This document shows positions 45,642 through 55,775 of a stretch of 64,000 nucleotides of DNA, in pieces (the stretch's first letter is position 1; every line of letters begins with the position of its first letter). Source of the DNA: Eutypella sp. D-1. Its lineage: Eukaryota > Ascomycota > Sordariomycetes > Xylariales > Diatrypaceae. The notes beneath the pieces are model-generated. The model saw only the letters and a list, made by a program, of their open reading frames with translations. It was not told the DNA's origin and made no database searches. The stretch is from the NCBI GenBank assembly GCA_023313575.1, contig JAJTTP010000004.1, forward strand, positions 2,604,001 to 2,668,000, in the 5' to 3' direction. The position numbers and the translations under genes were made by a program.

Positions 45642-46608
45642 CTAACCCTTCGTGTCCGTCTTAGAAGACCCAGCAGACGCCTTCATCTGCAACATACTCC
45701 TCAGGGCCGCGGCCTCAGCCTCCTGGCGCGCGAGCCGGATGCGCAGATCATCGCGCTCCTGCTTCACGTCCGACAGCTGCGCCTCGAGCTCCGTGATCCG
45801 GTCGATCCGCTTCTGGCGGTACTTGCGCGCCGCCTCGTTGTTGCGCTGTCGCTTGTTCGCTGTGATCGGGTCGATGGGCGGGGATGGCCGCTTTGACGAC
45901 GACGCGTACTGTTGTTGTTGCGAAGAAGGCGATACTTCTTCCGGTGGTCGAGGCCCCTGAGGAATTGGCGCCTGTGGCACGGGTAGAAAGAACGATTGAT
46001 CTGAGTATTCTGATGACATGTCTAGGTCTGATGGGAAGAGACTGAATGGTGGGCTGGGGTTGGTGCTGTAGGTAGGTGGTGTCACTGCAGGAGAGAATAA
46101 TAATGTAAGTAAAGATTCCCCTTCTGACAGGACAAGGAGCCGGGATTGGGATGCAGGGTGTGTATATATATGCTTATGTTATATGAATGGTGTCATATGT
46201 CATATATGTGAACTTACCATTGGCATTATTCTCGTGGTGGGCGTCGTCTAGAGAATCTCCAAATGCGAACACGCTACCGGTTGGCACGGAGGCTGAATAG
46301 GACCAATCCCCGATCCCTCCGAAGTCAGCTCCGTAATCAGCTCGCAAGGCGTCGCTGCCGACGAAATCTCCTCCCCCTCCTACTTCCACTCCTCCACTAC
46401 TTCCTCCTCCACCTCCACTACTACTCCCTCCTCCATACAACAACCAATCGCCGGTCGAGGGGCCAAAAGAGCCATCTAGGGTGGTGGTGAAGACGTCCGC
46501 GGGGCCCGGAGCAGCGGACGCCGATACATCCCAGAGGCCGGGACCGTCGAGGCTAAGTAGGGTCCCAGGATCGCACCTGGGCACCGGTCCGGAAGCCGGC
46601 GAGCACAC
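45642..46608 (-). CDS. bZIP transcription factor (5' end unresolved)
   Basis: Exon 2 (45642-46084) and the upstream exon (46218 to at least 46608) join over a 133-bp intron with a GTAAGT donor and CTGCAG acceptor, phase 1 (NANV/TPPTYS). The basic region KRQRNNEAARKYRQKRIDR fits the bZIP consensus N-x2-A-A-x-[RK]-[YS]-R. It is followed by a leucine-zipper-type coiled coil with LEAQL, DDLRIRL and AALRSML, placing the bZIP at the C-terminus as in Gcn4/CPC-1-like factors. The N-terminal half is acidic and Gly/Ser-rich (GGGSSSGGGGGSSGG), as in activation domains. No in-frame ATG exists in the upstream exon: the frame stays open to about 46707 without one. A further 5' exon must exist, or translation starts at an internal Met of exon 2 such as MSSEYSDQ. 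Confidence 0.75.
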
Positions 46609-47443
46609 TGCGGATACACATTGCGGCGGTGAAACTCGTCGTGGCCGTTCAGATATAGTAAATAGGCCTCTCCCCGAGGCCTGCTGTGGATATCTGTAGG
46701 GAACCTAACTCCCTACTTAAGGAGATTGTGACTTGGTTGGTTTTTGGGCTCAACGGCGCAGCCGCTGTGCTCTGTTTTTAAAGGGAGGGCAAAATGAATG
46801 CGTTTTTGGGGGTGATGTGGTAAGTGGAAGAAGGAGGGGAGGGAAGTTGTAATGGGGGGGCGATGAATTGGCCCTTTTAATCTTCAAAGGCGTGTGGCTG
46901 TGTATACAAAGGTGGGGTTTTAGTCAGCCACCCCTGTCTTCCCCGGGGACCATGCGATTCATGTGCCAAATCAGCCAATATCGCAATATCTTGCATTCTT
47001 AGTCACGCTAAGGCCTTTTTTCTGTGGCTTGTCTCGATAAAAGTCGATGCAATTGCTTATATGCATACACCGCTTCGGTTAGGTAGGTTGTCTTGGATTA
47101 CCTGGCACCTCAGCTGCATATGGTACGTACTTAGCGACTTCACAGATACTTGGAATATTGCGTAGAAATGGGTTACGCAGGAAGGTTCTGTAGATGTACC
47201 CGGGGGAATCTTGGCAGCAGCGGTAACTCCGCGCTGTGCTTGATCTGGCGATACAAGGTATTTAGGTACCTTCCCCATTCCGCATTCCACCATTCCCCAC
47301 CATCACCGTCACATCTACTACTCTACCAGTGAGTAAGCCAGGAACATAGGCGGGTCGGGTATCAATTAATCTTCATTTTTCATTTCCCGGAGTTTCACTG
47401 CTGGATTGGACCAGAGCAGAGCAGAGCAACTCCCACCTCAAAC
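46609..47443. other. divergent promoter region between bZIP and AP-3 sigma genes
   Basis: Should hold the bZIP 5' leader, perhaps with an undetected first exon, and the AP-3 sigma promoter. GCAGAGCAGAGCAGAGCAAC lies just before the 47444 start. No other gene seen. Confidence 0.4.
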
Positions 47444-48159
47444 ATGATCAACGCCGTCCTGGTCTTCAACGGCCAAGGCCAGCCTCGTCTGACCAAATTC
47501 TACACTCAACTCGTACGTATGACAGCGCATCTCTTGACGATCTACCTATCTCTCTGTCTATCCATTGTAAGCTGGTCTGTAAGCATATGCACGAACTTAG
47601 CCTAGCTGACCATACCATCATCACAACCTCTCTCCGAGACAAACAGGAAACCAGCATACAACAACGCCTCATATCCGAGATCTTCACCCTGGTATCCAAT
47701 CGCCCGGCCGGCGCCTGCAACTTCCTCCCCCTGCCCCCTCTGCTCGCCGCCTCGGGGACTTCGCATTCCTCCTCTTCCTCGGAACAGCAGCAACACAACG
47801 ACGTCCCCTCGCTCGTGACCTACCGCAACTACGCAACGCTGTATTTCATCGTGATCTCGACCTCTACCGAGTCCCCCCTCGCCCTCCTCGACCTCATCCA
47901 GGTCTACGTCGAGTCCCTCGACAAACTCTTCGAGAACGTCTGCGAGCTCGACCTTATCTTTAACTTCGAGACCCTCCATGCTGCCCTTAGTGAGATGATT
48001 GTTGGTGGTGTTGTTATTGAGACGAATCTTGATCGTATCGTTTCTGGTGTCCGTGCCCAGGGCACCGTCGCTAAACGCCCCGTTAATGAGGCTAGAGGCG
48101 CGGGCGGTATCGGCGCCGGGCTCGGCATGGGTGGGAATTTTGTTTGGCCTGGTCGGTAG
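47444..48159 (+). CDS. APS3: AP-3 adaptor complex sigma subunit
   Basis: Two exons, 47444-47512 and 47647-48159, with a 134-bp intron (GTACGT donor, AAACAG acceptor) in phase 0, give 193 residues. MINAVLVFNGQGQPRLTKFY and, after the junction, SIQQRLISEIFTLVSNRP are diagnostic of the sigma-3 longin-type fold; further blocks are YRNYATLYFIVISTSTESPL, LIQVYVESLDKLFENVCELD, LIFNFETLHAALSEMIVGG and VIETN. The AP-3 complex sorts cargo such as alkaline phosphatase and syntaxins from Golgi or endosomes to the vacuole. Compared with the usual fold there is a Ser/Gln/His-rich insert (about residues 55-75) and a Gly-rich C-terminal extension ending NFVWPGR. Confidence 0.94.
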
Positions 48160-48530
48160 GGTTGTAGGGGCTTTGACTTATTGTGCTCATGGCTGTATAG
48201 GGCTGCATGGGCTGCATTGCAAAATGTTGATCAAGGCGTTTTGGCGTTGGGGCATCACGGGACAAATCATATAGAACAGCATAGGAGCGGGCGTATCCAT
48301 CGCACGCATTTTCTTTCTTTTTGCTCGTCATTTCTTTTATACACGACACAAATTACAAAAGGGGGTATCCCTTGCCCTCTTAACCTTCCAGAACTCCAAC
48401 ATGCAGCACACACGATGATAATGCTCGCGATATAATATAGTAGGATAGAATATGGTTCATAATAACGATATGATGATATGATAACAGACGGTGACGAGAC
48501 GAGTTTCGAAGGGGGGAACGGGGGGCCGTT
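48160..48530. other. spacer between convergent genes
   Basis: About 370 bp of 3' sequence with a GATATGATGATATGATAAC stretch near 48467. No gene seen. Confidence 0.4.
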
Positions 48531-49211
48531 TTATTCTCGGCTGCTGGAGGTTGCTGCTTGTGATGTATCGATATCGGTATCGGAGGGATTCCGCCGTTCG
48601 TGTCTCGGCTTCGTAGAAAAAGTATCCATCACGCCCCAGATCTTGTCCCGGACCTTCACGTGTAGGAATATGGTTGTTAGCTGACACGATCACTCCCGCC
48701 CGTATAGGCCGCAGAAGGGAGCTTTTTTGGAGCTAATGGGAATTTCAAATGTCCACTTCACTTCACTTCACTTCACTTACCCCCTGAATACGCGGGTTGT
48801 CCGTCCCGTAATCCATGAATAACACGGCATATACAGCGACGACTACCTCCCCGTCAGCATCTGTCCATTTCTCTCTCCCCCTCCTTCCCCCTCTCCCTCT
48901 TCTCACAGACAGAACTTACAAGTCACACCCCCCAACTGCGCCAACCTCGTCACTTTATCCCACCCCGGCCGCGCCGTCGCTAGCGCTACCCGCCGCTTGT
49001 ACCGCCGCTCGAACCGGAATTGCTCCTTTGCTGACATCTGTGAGAAATCTGGCGGCCAGACTTTTTTTGGCTTGTATTTGTATAGTTGTTGGTGTGAGGG
49101 GTGGTGTGAGGGGGGGTATGTTGAGTTGTTTGTGATTTGCGTGTTGCGCACGGCGGCGGAGGCGGCGGCGGGAGGCCGGTCTGGGGATTGGTGTGGTTGT
49201 GTCGGGAACAT
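48531..49211 (-). CDS. small conserved fungal membrane protein, three exons
   Basis: Exons on the minus strand are 48920-49211, 48781-48842 and 48531-48653, with introns of 77 and 127 bp; all junctions are in phase and the product has 158 residues. The conserved core is YKPKKVWPPDFSQMSAKEQF followed by RFERRYKRRVALA, then a single membrane segment spanning the first junction (QLGGVTFVAVYAVLFMDYG) and an amphipathic continuation IQGVRDKIWGVMDTFSTK. A positively charged segment ahead of a single membrane span fits an inner-membrane or ER protein. Similar proteins occur across filamentous ascomycetes without a known function. Intron 2 starts with a (GTGAA)n-type pentamer repeat next to its donor. 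The N-terminus is Pro/Ala/His-rich and probably disordered. Confidence 0.75.
48756..48780. repeat. (CTTCA)n pentamer repeat at a splice donor
   Basis: Four to five copies of CACTT/CTTCA lie directly beside the GTAAGTG donor of intron 2 of the membrane-protein gene; the donor itself looks like the first repeat unit. Confidence 0.85.
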
Positions 49212-49694
49212 GGCTCGTTCTTTGGATCTTTTTTTTTTTTTTTTTTGGTTTGGGATTTTGCGGGTGGTTGTGTTGTTGGGAATGAAGTTGCGATGATGAC
49301 TGACGATAATGCGATTTCAGTGTACCTTGTGGGGTGTACTTCCTATGTGAATAGCTTGCCTTGATGTATATCTGGGTCCCCTTACAGATAAGCTATGCGA
49401 TTATACGGTGTATGCAGTTGTCCGGACGGGAACCTTGGAACAGCACGATATAATTGTCCGACATCACCCCTATTGACAACCGGTTTCTCTAGAACTTCAT
49501 TGTAGGAGGAATTATTGTTATGTCACCGTCGATGCTATCACAAGGGGGAACTGATGGTTTTAAGCCATAATGTAGCATTTCATCGGGTATCTAATATTTA
49601 ATCTGGGTGCTACGGAGTCTAGTATAGACCCAACCAACGTCTGGGAGCGAATCCGAACTCTATCAAGGCCCCTTGTTCATACATCCCCCAAGAA
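49212..49694. other. spacer, no supported gene
   Basis: Contains a T run at about 49229-49247. Presumed promoter of the small membrane protein on the left side. Confidence 0.4.
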
Positions 49695-51133
49695 TCAAGG
49701 GGTTACCGTACTCCCCCTATCGCTATCATTCTGGAGCCGATTCAGGATATGCTCCCACTCCCGGCTCATCTCCTTAATCTGCGCGGCGTGCCAGTCCCGC
49801 CACAGCCAAGTCGGCGCGCGCGCGAACTTAAGCAGTCGCCGCGCGATGACGAACTGCGGTTCGTACGCCAATCGCGCGTAGTCGTAGTCGCCGCCGCCTA
49901 TCGCCTCCTCGAACGCCCGCTTCACCTCCGCGTTCTCCGCGCTGTCCGCCGCGCTCCACTTCGCCCCGAAATGCTCCACCTCGTCCGCCTGCCGCCCGGG
50001 TTCTTGCCATAGCCATACCGGCGGCTGGCATGTCGCGAACCGCGGCGCGAAGATCGTCTCGTCCCAGTCGATCACCCCCGTGAGAACTGGGCTCGTCGTC
50101 GACGACGACGGGGGGTCAACCATGATGTTCCGCGGGAATAGGTCCGTGTGGCAGAGGGAGAACCCGCCCTTGTCGGCGTCCGCCAGCATCCCCGTCCGCA
50201 GTAATTCCTTCGCGAGCAATAGGCACATGTCGAGATGCGGGATGAAGTCGCGTAAAGGAGAGTTCACGTCGGCCTTCGCGTCCGTTAGCTTGCGTTCGAA
50301 AGCATCGACTAGACACTTCGCACCTGACTCACCGTCGTTATTATTGTCATTGTTGTCGTCGGCCCGCGACGCCGCGCCTCCCGCTGACCCGAACGCGCGA
50401 ACCATGATCGCGCCGTCGTCGAGATCCCGACCCGGATGCGCCTCGATCTCCCCCGCCACCTCGCTACGCACACCTTGCATCTGCCGGTAGAACTGCGCCA
50501 GCTCCCGCGCGAGCGTGAGCTTCTGCGCCTGCTGTAACGTCCCCTTCTCCCGGCTTTCCTCGAGCGTATGCCCCGCAATCCGGCTCATGATCACGTACCG
50601 CGCCCCCAGCGGGTTGTTCGACGTGACGTCGTGGCAGATTAGCTTCGACACGGGGAACGTCGCCGCGGCCTGCTTCTTGAGGTATCCTAGCACCGCCACT
50701 GTCCTCTCCAGCCCGTCGCTGTTCGCGTCCCGCGGGATCCGGAGAGCCATGGTCCCCATCCCATTTTCGTCGAGCGCATTCTCGTCTACATGCGGTCGAG
50801 GGTATTGGAGATCTCGCGTCAGGTCGCTATCTCGCCAGGTTGCGGACTTCCCCCAGCCGTTGATCTCAATCTCCAGTACCGTGTTGTAATTCCCGGAGCC
50901 GAGGCTCCGGATCACCATGGTGTCGGGATTGGCCCGCGGCCAGAGAAACCGGCAGAGTCTCCGGGCGAGCGACTCTAGGACATCCTGCCCGGATAGCCCC
51001 TGCTCGGCCAGAGAAACCGGCAGAGTCTCCGGGCGAGCGACTCTAGGACATCCTGCCCGGATAGCCCCTGCTCGGCAATTTCATCGGGGTCGATGTTGAG
51101 GGCCTGAAGCTGCTGCTTGAGTGGCGTAGACAT
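49695..51133 (-). pseudogene. aminoglycoside-phosphotransferase-fold kinase, disrupted by a 68-bp tandem duplication
   Basis: The main frame (49695-50918 and its extension upstream) encodes an APH/choline-kinase-like protein: nucleotide-binding N-lobe VIRSLGSGNYNTVLEIEING, hinge region ARYVIMSRIAGHTLEESREK, catalytic loop SLCHTDLFPRNIMVD (HxDxxxxN) and metal-binding GVIDWDET, then a WLWRDWHAAQIKEMSREW end. The natural ATG is at 51133 (MSTPLKQQLQALNIDPDEIA). Between it and the N-lobe the segment 50941-51008 is repeated exactly at 51009-51076. As 68 is not a multiple of three, the start and the kinase domain are in different frames, and translation from 51133 stops within the second copy. With a single copy the frame would be continuous. 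Initiation at the internal ATG 50918 would lose the first part of the protein. Substrates of this fungal family are unknown. Confidence 0.8.
50941..51076. repeat. perfect 68-bp tandem duplication
   Basis: Two adjacent identical copies (50941-51008 and 51009-51076), each starting CAGAGAAACCGGCAGAGTCT; 4 bp before each copy (CGGC) are also shared. It lies inside the N-terminal coding part of the APH-fold kinase. Confidence 0.98.
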
Positions 51134-51672
51134 CGTGATGGTCGCTTGTTAGTAGATCTAATCAGTGTTCTGTGGTGTCTCTATTTTGAAGTTTCGTCTT
51201 TTTCAGCTGAGTGTAGAGGCGTTGTGCTTATTGTCTGGCTAGTGGCCTAATGCCTGGCCCCCCCTTGGATGCCATGATTATATAACTATCAAGCACAATG
51301 CACAATCGGATTGTTCAAGCTAGAACAAAGAATTGATGTACTGTAACAATCTTCGTGGACAATGGCTTTGATTAGTCCAGGAGATCAACCCATGTTTACA
51401 TTATCCCCAGGGTAGTGTCCCGCTTGATTGCTTCATGAAACGCATACGATTGTGACTGCGCCAGCATGCGAAACCAGGCTGCGAAAACAACAAGGTACTT
51501 TTCAGTAGAGGATGCAATACTGTCGTTGTATACCAATCATGTGGTTTGCAAGTTAATCAGGAATATTTTCAGTGGTGAGTAGTCAGTGCTGGCGCGGTTT
51601 GAGTACGTGTGTTTTTCAACAACAAAGAACAGCTGGAATTCCCTGCTATTGGCCATTGGCTGTGCAAGACCT
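51134..51672. other. spacer, no supported gene
   Basis: Promoter side of the kinase gene and downstream side of the cellobiose dehydrogenase gene. No coding frame with support. Confidence 0.4.
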
Positions 51673-51696
51673 CCCCCCCCCCCCCCCCCCCCCCCC
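51673..51696. repeat. 24-bp C homopolymer next to the CDH stop codon
   Basis: 24 consecutive C end one base before the minus-strand stop codon (51698-51700), so the mRNA carries a 24-G tract directly after its stop. Confidence 0.95.
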
Positions 51697-51697
51697 T

Positions 51698-54039
51698 CTA
51701 ACTGCCCTTGGCAGAATCAAAGGCCAGAATCTTCTCCGCCGCCTTCTCCGCCACTAACATGGTGATGGCCATGGTGTTACCGGTCGGCACACCCGGGTTG
51801 ATCGAGGCGTCCACCACGAAGAGGTTGTCCGTGCCGTAGACCCTCGTGTCAAGGTCAACCACCGCGTGACCGCCCTCCCGCCCGTCATCCGTCCCAATCG
51901 GCGCCGACGCCACCACGTGGATCCCCGAATACACATTCCTCAGAACGTCGCTGGCGGTGGCATTCGCGCCGCCGCGACCAGGCCAGATGTACGCGCTGTC
52001 GGGCTTGCGCGAGTACTCCAGGATGGTCTCGACGAAGGTGTTCATGGCCTCCTTGTCGCCGTCCGTGTTCATCAAGGGCCCCTTGATGAAGTACGTCGCG
52101 CCGTCCGCGTCGATCCCGAGCTCCCCCCTCGACGTCGCCCCCTTCGTCAGGAACATCTCCATGTTGAACTGCCCCGTCGTCTTCCCGAAGAACTCCACCT
52201 GCACGTACCGCGTCTCCCCGTCCGCTGCCGGCGTCACGTCCGTCCACAGCTCCATCCGGATGTCGTTCTGCGCTAGCACACCCCTCGCCTGCGCGAACTG
52301 CGCGATCATCTCCTCCGTCGGGTCCACCAGCTCCTCCATTGTTAGGATCGGCTGCGACGCCGCCTCCCCCGTCATGTTCCACGTCGTCGTCCACAGCGGG
52401 TGGTCCTGGATCCGCTTGCCCACCGGAAGCTCGATCCACTCCGCCTCCTCCGGCAGCCGCACCCGCGTGTTGCCCGACGCCACGTTCTGGATCTGCTCGG
52501 CGGGGCCGATCCCGGAGTTGAACAGAACGCGCGGCGTAGACATGGCCCCGGAGGCTAGAATCACTTTGCCGCCCGGCTTGAGGTTGATCGTCTCCCTGGC
52601 GCCGCCGCCTACTTCGATCTCGACGCCCGTGATGGTTGAGTTGGTGCGCACGGCGCGGATCACCTTCGTGTGAAGTTCTAACTTGAAGTTGTCGAGCGCC
52701 TGGGCCAGGGGCAGGTAAGTCCGCACGGGACCGCCGCGGACACCATTTACGATCTTGTCGCACCGTTAGATGAGATGTCATTAGAAACGGAGGCAAAATT
52801 AGCAGAATCACTTACGCCACAGGGGGCTCGCGAGAACATCATGTGCTTTTCATTGGGATCCTCGATGGCGTCGACGCTTGTCCACCCGTTCGACTCGAAC
52901 GACTTCGACGCCATGTCGTAGATCACCCCGTCGTAGTACTCCCCGTCCGCCGACGGATATAGGGTATGGGGGTTGCGCTCGTATAGGCGCTCGGCGGCGT
53001 CCGCCACGTCGTCCCAGCGCCACCCCTCGGGGAAATGGTCGAAGTCTCGCTCCGGAGGCCGGATGAAGATCATCCCGTTCACGGCCGTGCCGCCCCCGAG
53101 GATGCAAGCCGCTTGTGATGCCGTGTCCGCGCAGAATGCGTTGGTTCCCGGTGTCGATGGGATCGTCCGCAGGATCGCTGGCACGTCGAACACTGTCATC
53201 GTGTCGTTCCACGGTACGGTGACCTCTCCTCCGGTGGAGTACAGCGACGGCCCGCCCCGCTCCAGTAGCAGCACCGATGCGCCCGATTCCGCGATACGCT
53301 CCGCGGCTACGATCCCGGCTGCGCCCGCGCCGGCGACGATGTAGTCGTACGTCTCGTCCCGCACGGGCGCGTCCGGAAATGTCCCGTTACCGCCTCCGGG
53401 TGGGGCGGGCGGGAAATCCGGGTCATCGGCGGCTAGGGCGGCCCACTCGGCAAATTTCGCGGAGCTGGCCGCCTCGATGTCGGCGCCGAATCCCCCAAAG
53501 AAATCGTGGTAGTTGAGAATGGACGACGGGCTCGACGGGTCGGTCACCGCGTTCGCGGACATGGCCCAGCTCAAGGCGGGGTTGGGGTCCGAGCCGTCGA
53601 ATGTCAGGCCCTCGATTATACAGTTCTCACACAGGAAAGTGTACGAGTACCCGTCGGCGTTGGCGAAGGTGCCCTCAGGGATGGGCTTCACGACCGCATC
53701 ACCGTTGAACATTAGCGGCGATGCATATTCTTTTGCCGTCCGGAGCGAGGCAGTCACATCCTCGCCGTCAGGGTAGGCGACCAAAAGGAGGGTGTTCAGC
53801 ATCCCGCCTCCAAATGATACACCCACCCATCCCTCCTGCCCGGTGCCGGTGATCTGGCCGATGAAGTCCGTGCCAAACGTTTCGGGAAGTGCGATGCCGA
53901 ATGTGTAAGCATCGTCATTCTTCGCAATCCGCTGAAACGTGATGCCCGTGTTGGGGTCCTCATACTCGGTCGTCTGGGCATTGACAGCCCCCGTCAGGGG
54001 AAGTAGACCGACGGCGTATTTCAAGATAGATCTCGTCAT
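51698..54039 (-). CDS. cellobiose dehydrogenase (AA8 cytochrome plus AA3_1 flavin domain)
   Basis: Two exons, 52816-54039 and 51698-52753, with a 62-bp intron in phase 0, give 759 residues. A signal peptide (MTRSILKYAVGLLPLTGAVN) leads into the haem domain with axial-ligand candidates Met80 (GVSFGGGML) and His178 (ILNYHDFF). A Pro/Gly linker at about 209-220 (PPAPPGGGNG) connects to the GMC flavin domain: FAD-binding YDYIVAGAGAAGIVAAERIA at about 231-250, GMC signature CILGGGTAVNGMIFIRP, VNGVRGGPVRTYL after the junction, and near the end the catalytic-His block NVYSGIHVVASAPIG and SINPGVPTGNTM. There is no C-terminal CBM1. The enzyme oxidises cellobiose and passes electrons through its cytochrome to lytic polysaccharide monooxygenases. 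An upstream in-frame ATG (54117) exists, but the signal peptide and the TATA-like box at 54143 favour 54039. Confidence 0.93.
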
Positions 54040-54142
54040 CTTCGGGGAGTAGCTGGATGTGAGATGAAGAAGTAGTCTATGGTACGAGGATAGCTCCTCC
54101 TGACCCTCCGAGGCCATCCTGAGAACCGAATAACATCGCTAT

Positions 54143-54152
54143 TATATATATA
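54143..54152 (-). promoter_or_regulatory. TATA-like box of the cellobiose dehydrogenase gene
   Basis: TATATATAAT on the minus strand, about 104 bp upstream of ATG 54039. It is only about 26 bp upstream of the alternative ATG 54117, which would probably then lie at or before the transcription start; this supports 54039 as the start codon. Confidence 0.45.
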
Positions 54153-55361
54153 TGGTCTTCACGGCCCCGGACCTTCAGCGACCGATCCCTCATCGTGTTG
54201 ACACTGACACTGCTCGGGTATGTGGACGGATCAGGAAAGAAAGTCGCGATTCTATCAAGATCGGGAAGGTTCCCAACTCTGCCCAGACCCCCGTTTCCAT
54301 GCTCACATTGGAATATTTCTGGATACCTGCTCGCCTACCTAATTCAATGCATCCTGTTCAGCGCGGGATTACTCCGGATGCGAACGTTCCTTGACACTTA
54401 CTCCAACAAGCTGCTCACTGCGGGAAAACTTCGGCCTTGCCAAGGTCCCGTTTGGAGTTCCAATCCACCCATCCATGTGCAGGTGTATTCGAAACCCGCG
54501 ATGCCCGATTGGCCCAAAACGGTGCGGGCCCGGTGTAACGGTGACATATCCGGGGTTTGCTCGAGATTCCGGATTGGTGTTAGGTAAAGGAACGGCGCCG
54601 GGACTTCTCAGCATGGGCAGATCTTGATGCTGGGCGGTCGCGCCTCTCCTTGATCAATACGTAACCGACCCTGTCTGTACCTAAACCACCTGACGCTATT
54701 CTCGGTAATACCGGGCCGCCAAATGCTTGCTAAAATCGCATGGCCTTGGTCGCGGGGCAGTCCGCGTCACGAACCGGGTTCGGGAAATCTCCGGAGCGTG
54801 ACGTTGATACGGCATTCATTCACGGCATGGGAAGTGCGGCGAGGTTAACACTAGACCATCAACAGAACGGACTAGGAACCTGGAATACATTCTCGATCAA
54901 CTGTACGACCTAAAGGCAGCCGACTTTATACATGTTGGCCGCTCGTCATAATCGCAATCTCGGGGTTAAGAACATACTATGCCAGCGATATGCATGGTCT
55001 TCGCCGGCCATCGATCCTGCATCATCCGTCATGACATCCGCGACTATCGAGTACTCTAATCAAACCAGCTCCAGAAGGAAGGTAGGCCCGTGAACTTATA
55101 CTTCCACAACCGCCCTCATGTGCGAATGATACCGGCTTCAAAGGGCAAGCCTGACTAGGCGATTCCTTATGATCTGTGTGCATCGCTATTACAGGCTCCA
55201 ATTGCGGACAATAACATGCCGCCGTATAAGGCATTGGACTAGTCATTCGAGTTGCCGGGCAGATCGTCGATGCGTCATGACGGGCGTGTCGTGAGAGGAG
55301 TCGGGTATCATTAAGCTTCCTCGAACTTAAGGCCTTGGTTGTTGTTGGCGGGAGTAGAATA
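54153..55361. other. spacer, no supported gene
   Basis: Several short frames without family resemblance. It holds the upstream region of the CDH gene. Confidence 0.4.
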
Positions 55362-55775
55362 CTATTCTTCTTGCCTCTTATGCCACGAGTAAAAGAAATC
55401 GAGGGACAAGGGCTCGGCTGTTCTATATTGCGGCTCACAATCCTTCCATGGGCTCGGCGGAATGTTGTCTGGAGAGACCACGTTGTCTGTGGATGGTCAG
55501 TAGCGCCATCGCCATCCCGATAAAAGCAGGACGGACTTACAAATAAAATGCCAAATACAAACGTTTATACACCAAAACCGCCATTCGAGGTTAATACAAG
55601 GTCCCAAGCCCAGATCCAGTATCAATTTATCCGTGGTGGCAGTTTTCATTTGCACCAATTCTTCAAACGTCGTGTCGACAAGGAAGCCTTCGAACTGCTT
55701 CTCGGTGAAGATGTTCTTCAAAAGGAATCGGTCGGCTCGGCATACCTCGGTTTCGAACGTAAGATATTTCGGCAT
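55362..55775 (-). CDS. unrecognised 119-aa protein, two exons
   Basis: Exon 1 (55541-55775) starts at ATG in ATCATCATGCCG and ends at GTAAGT. Exon 2 (55362-55486) follows a 54-bp intron with a CTACTGAC branch and CATCCACAG acceptor, phase 1, giving YNVVSPDNIPPSPW after the junction and ending YSWHKRQEE. The splice signals are near-consensus and the frame is open over the whole of both exons. The protein is acidic in its first half (FTEKQFEGFLVDTTFEELVQ) and has a hydrophobic, Cys/Trp-containing centre (LGLGPCINLEWRFWCINVCI) that could be a membrane-associated helix. There is no signal peptide at the N-terminus. No family is recognised; it may be the C-terminal or shortened relative of a larger protein or a lineage-specific gene. 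Confidence 0.6.

Noticed and set aside
51866..52811. Long frames on both strands overlapping the cellobiose dehydrogenase
   Set aside because: Shadows of the flavin-domain exon, with Arg/Gly/Asp-rich composition.
54040..54117. N-terminal extension of cellobiose dehydrogenase from ATG 54117
   Set aside because: It would bury the signal peptide behind 26 hydrophilic residues, and the TATA-like box is only about 26 bp upstream of it.
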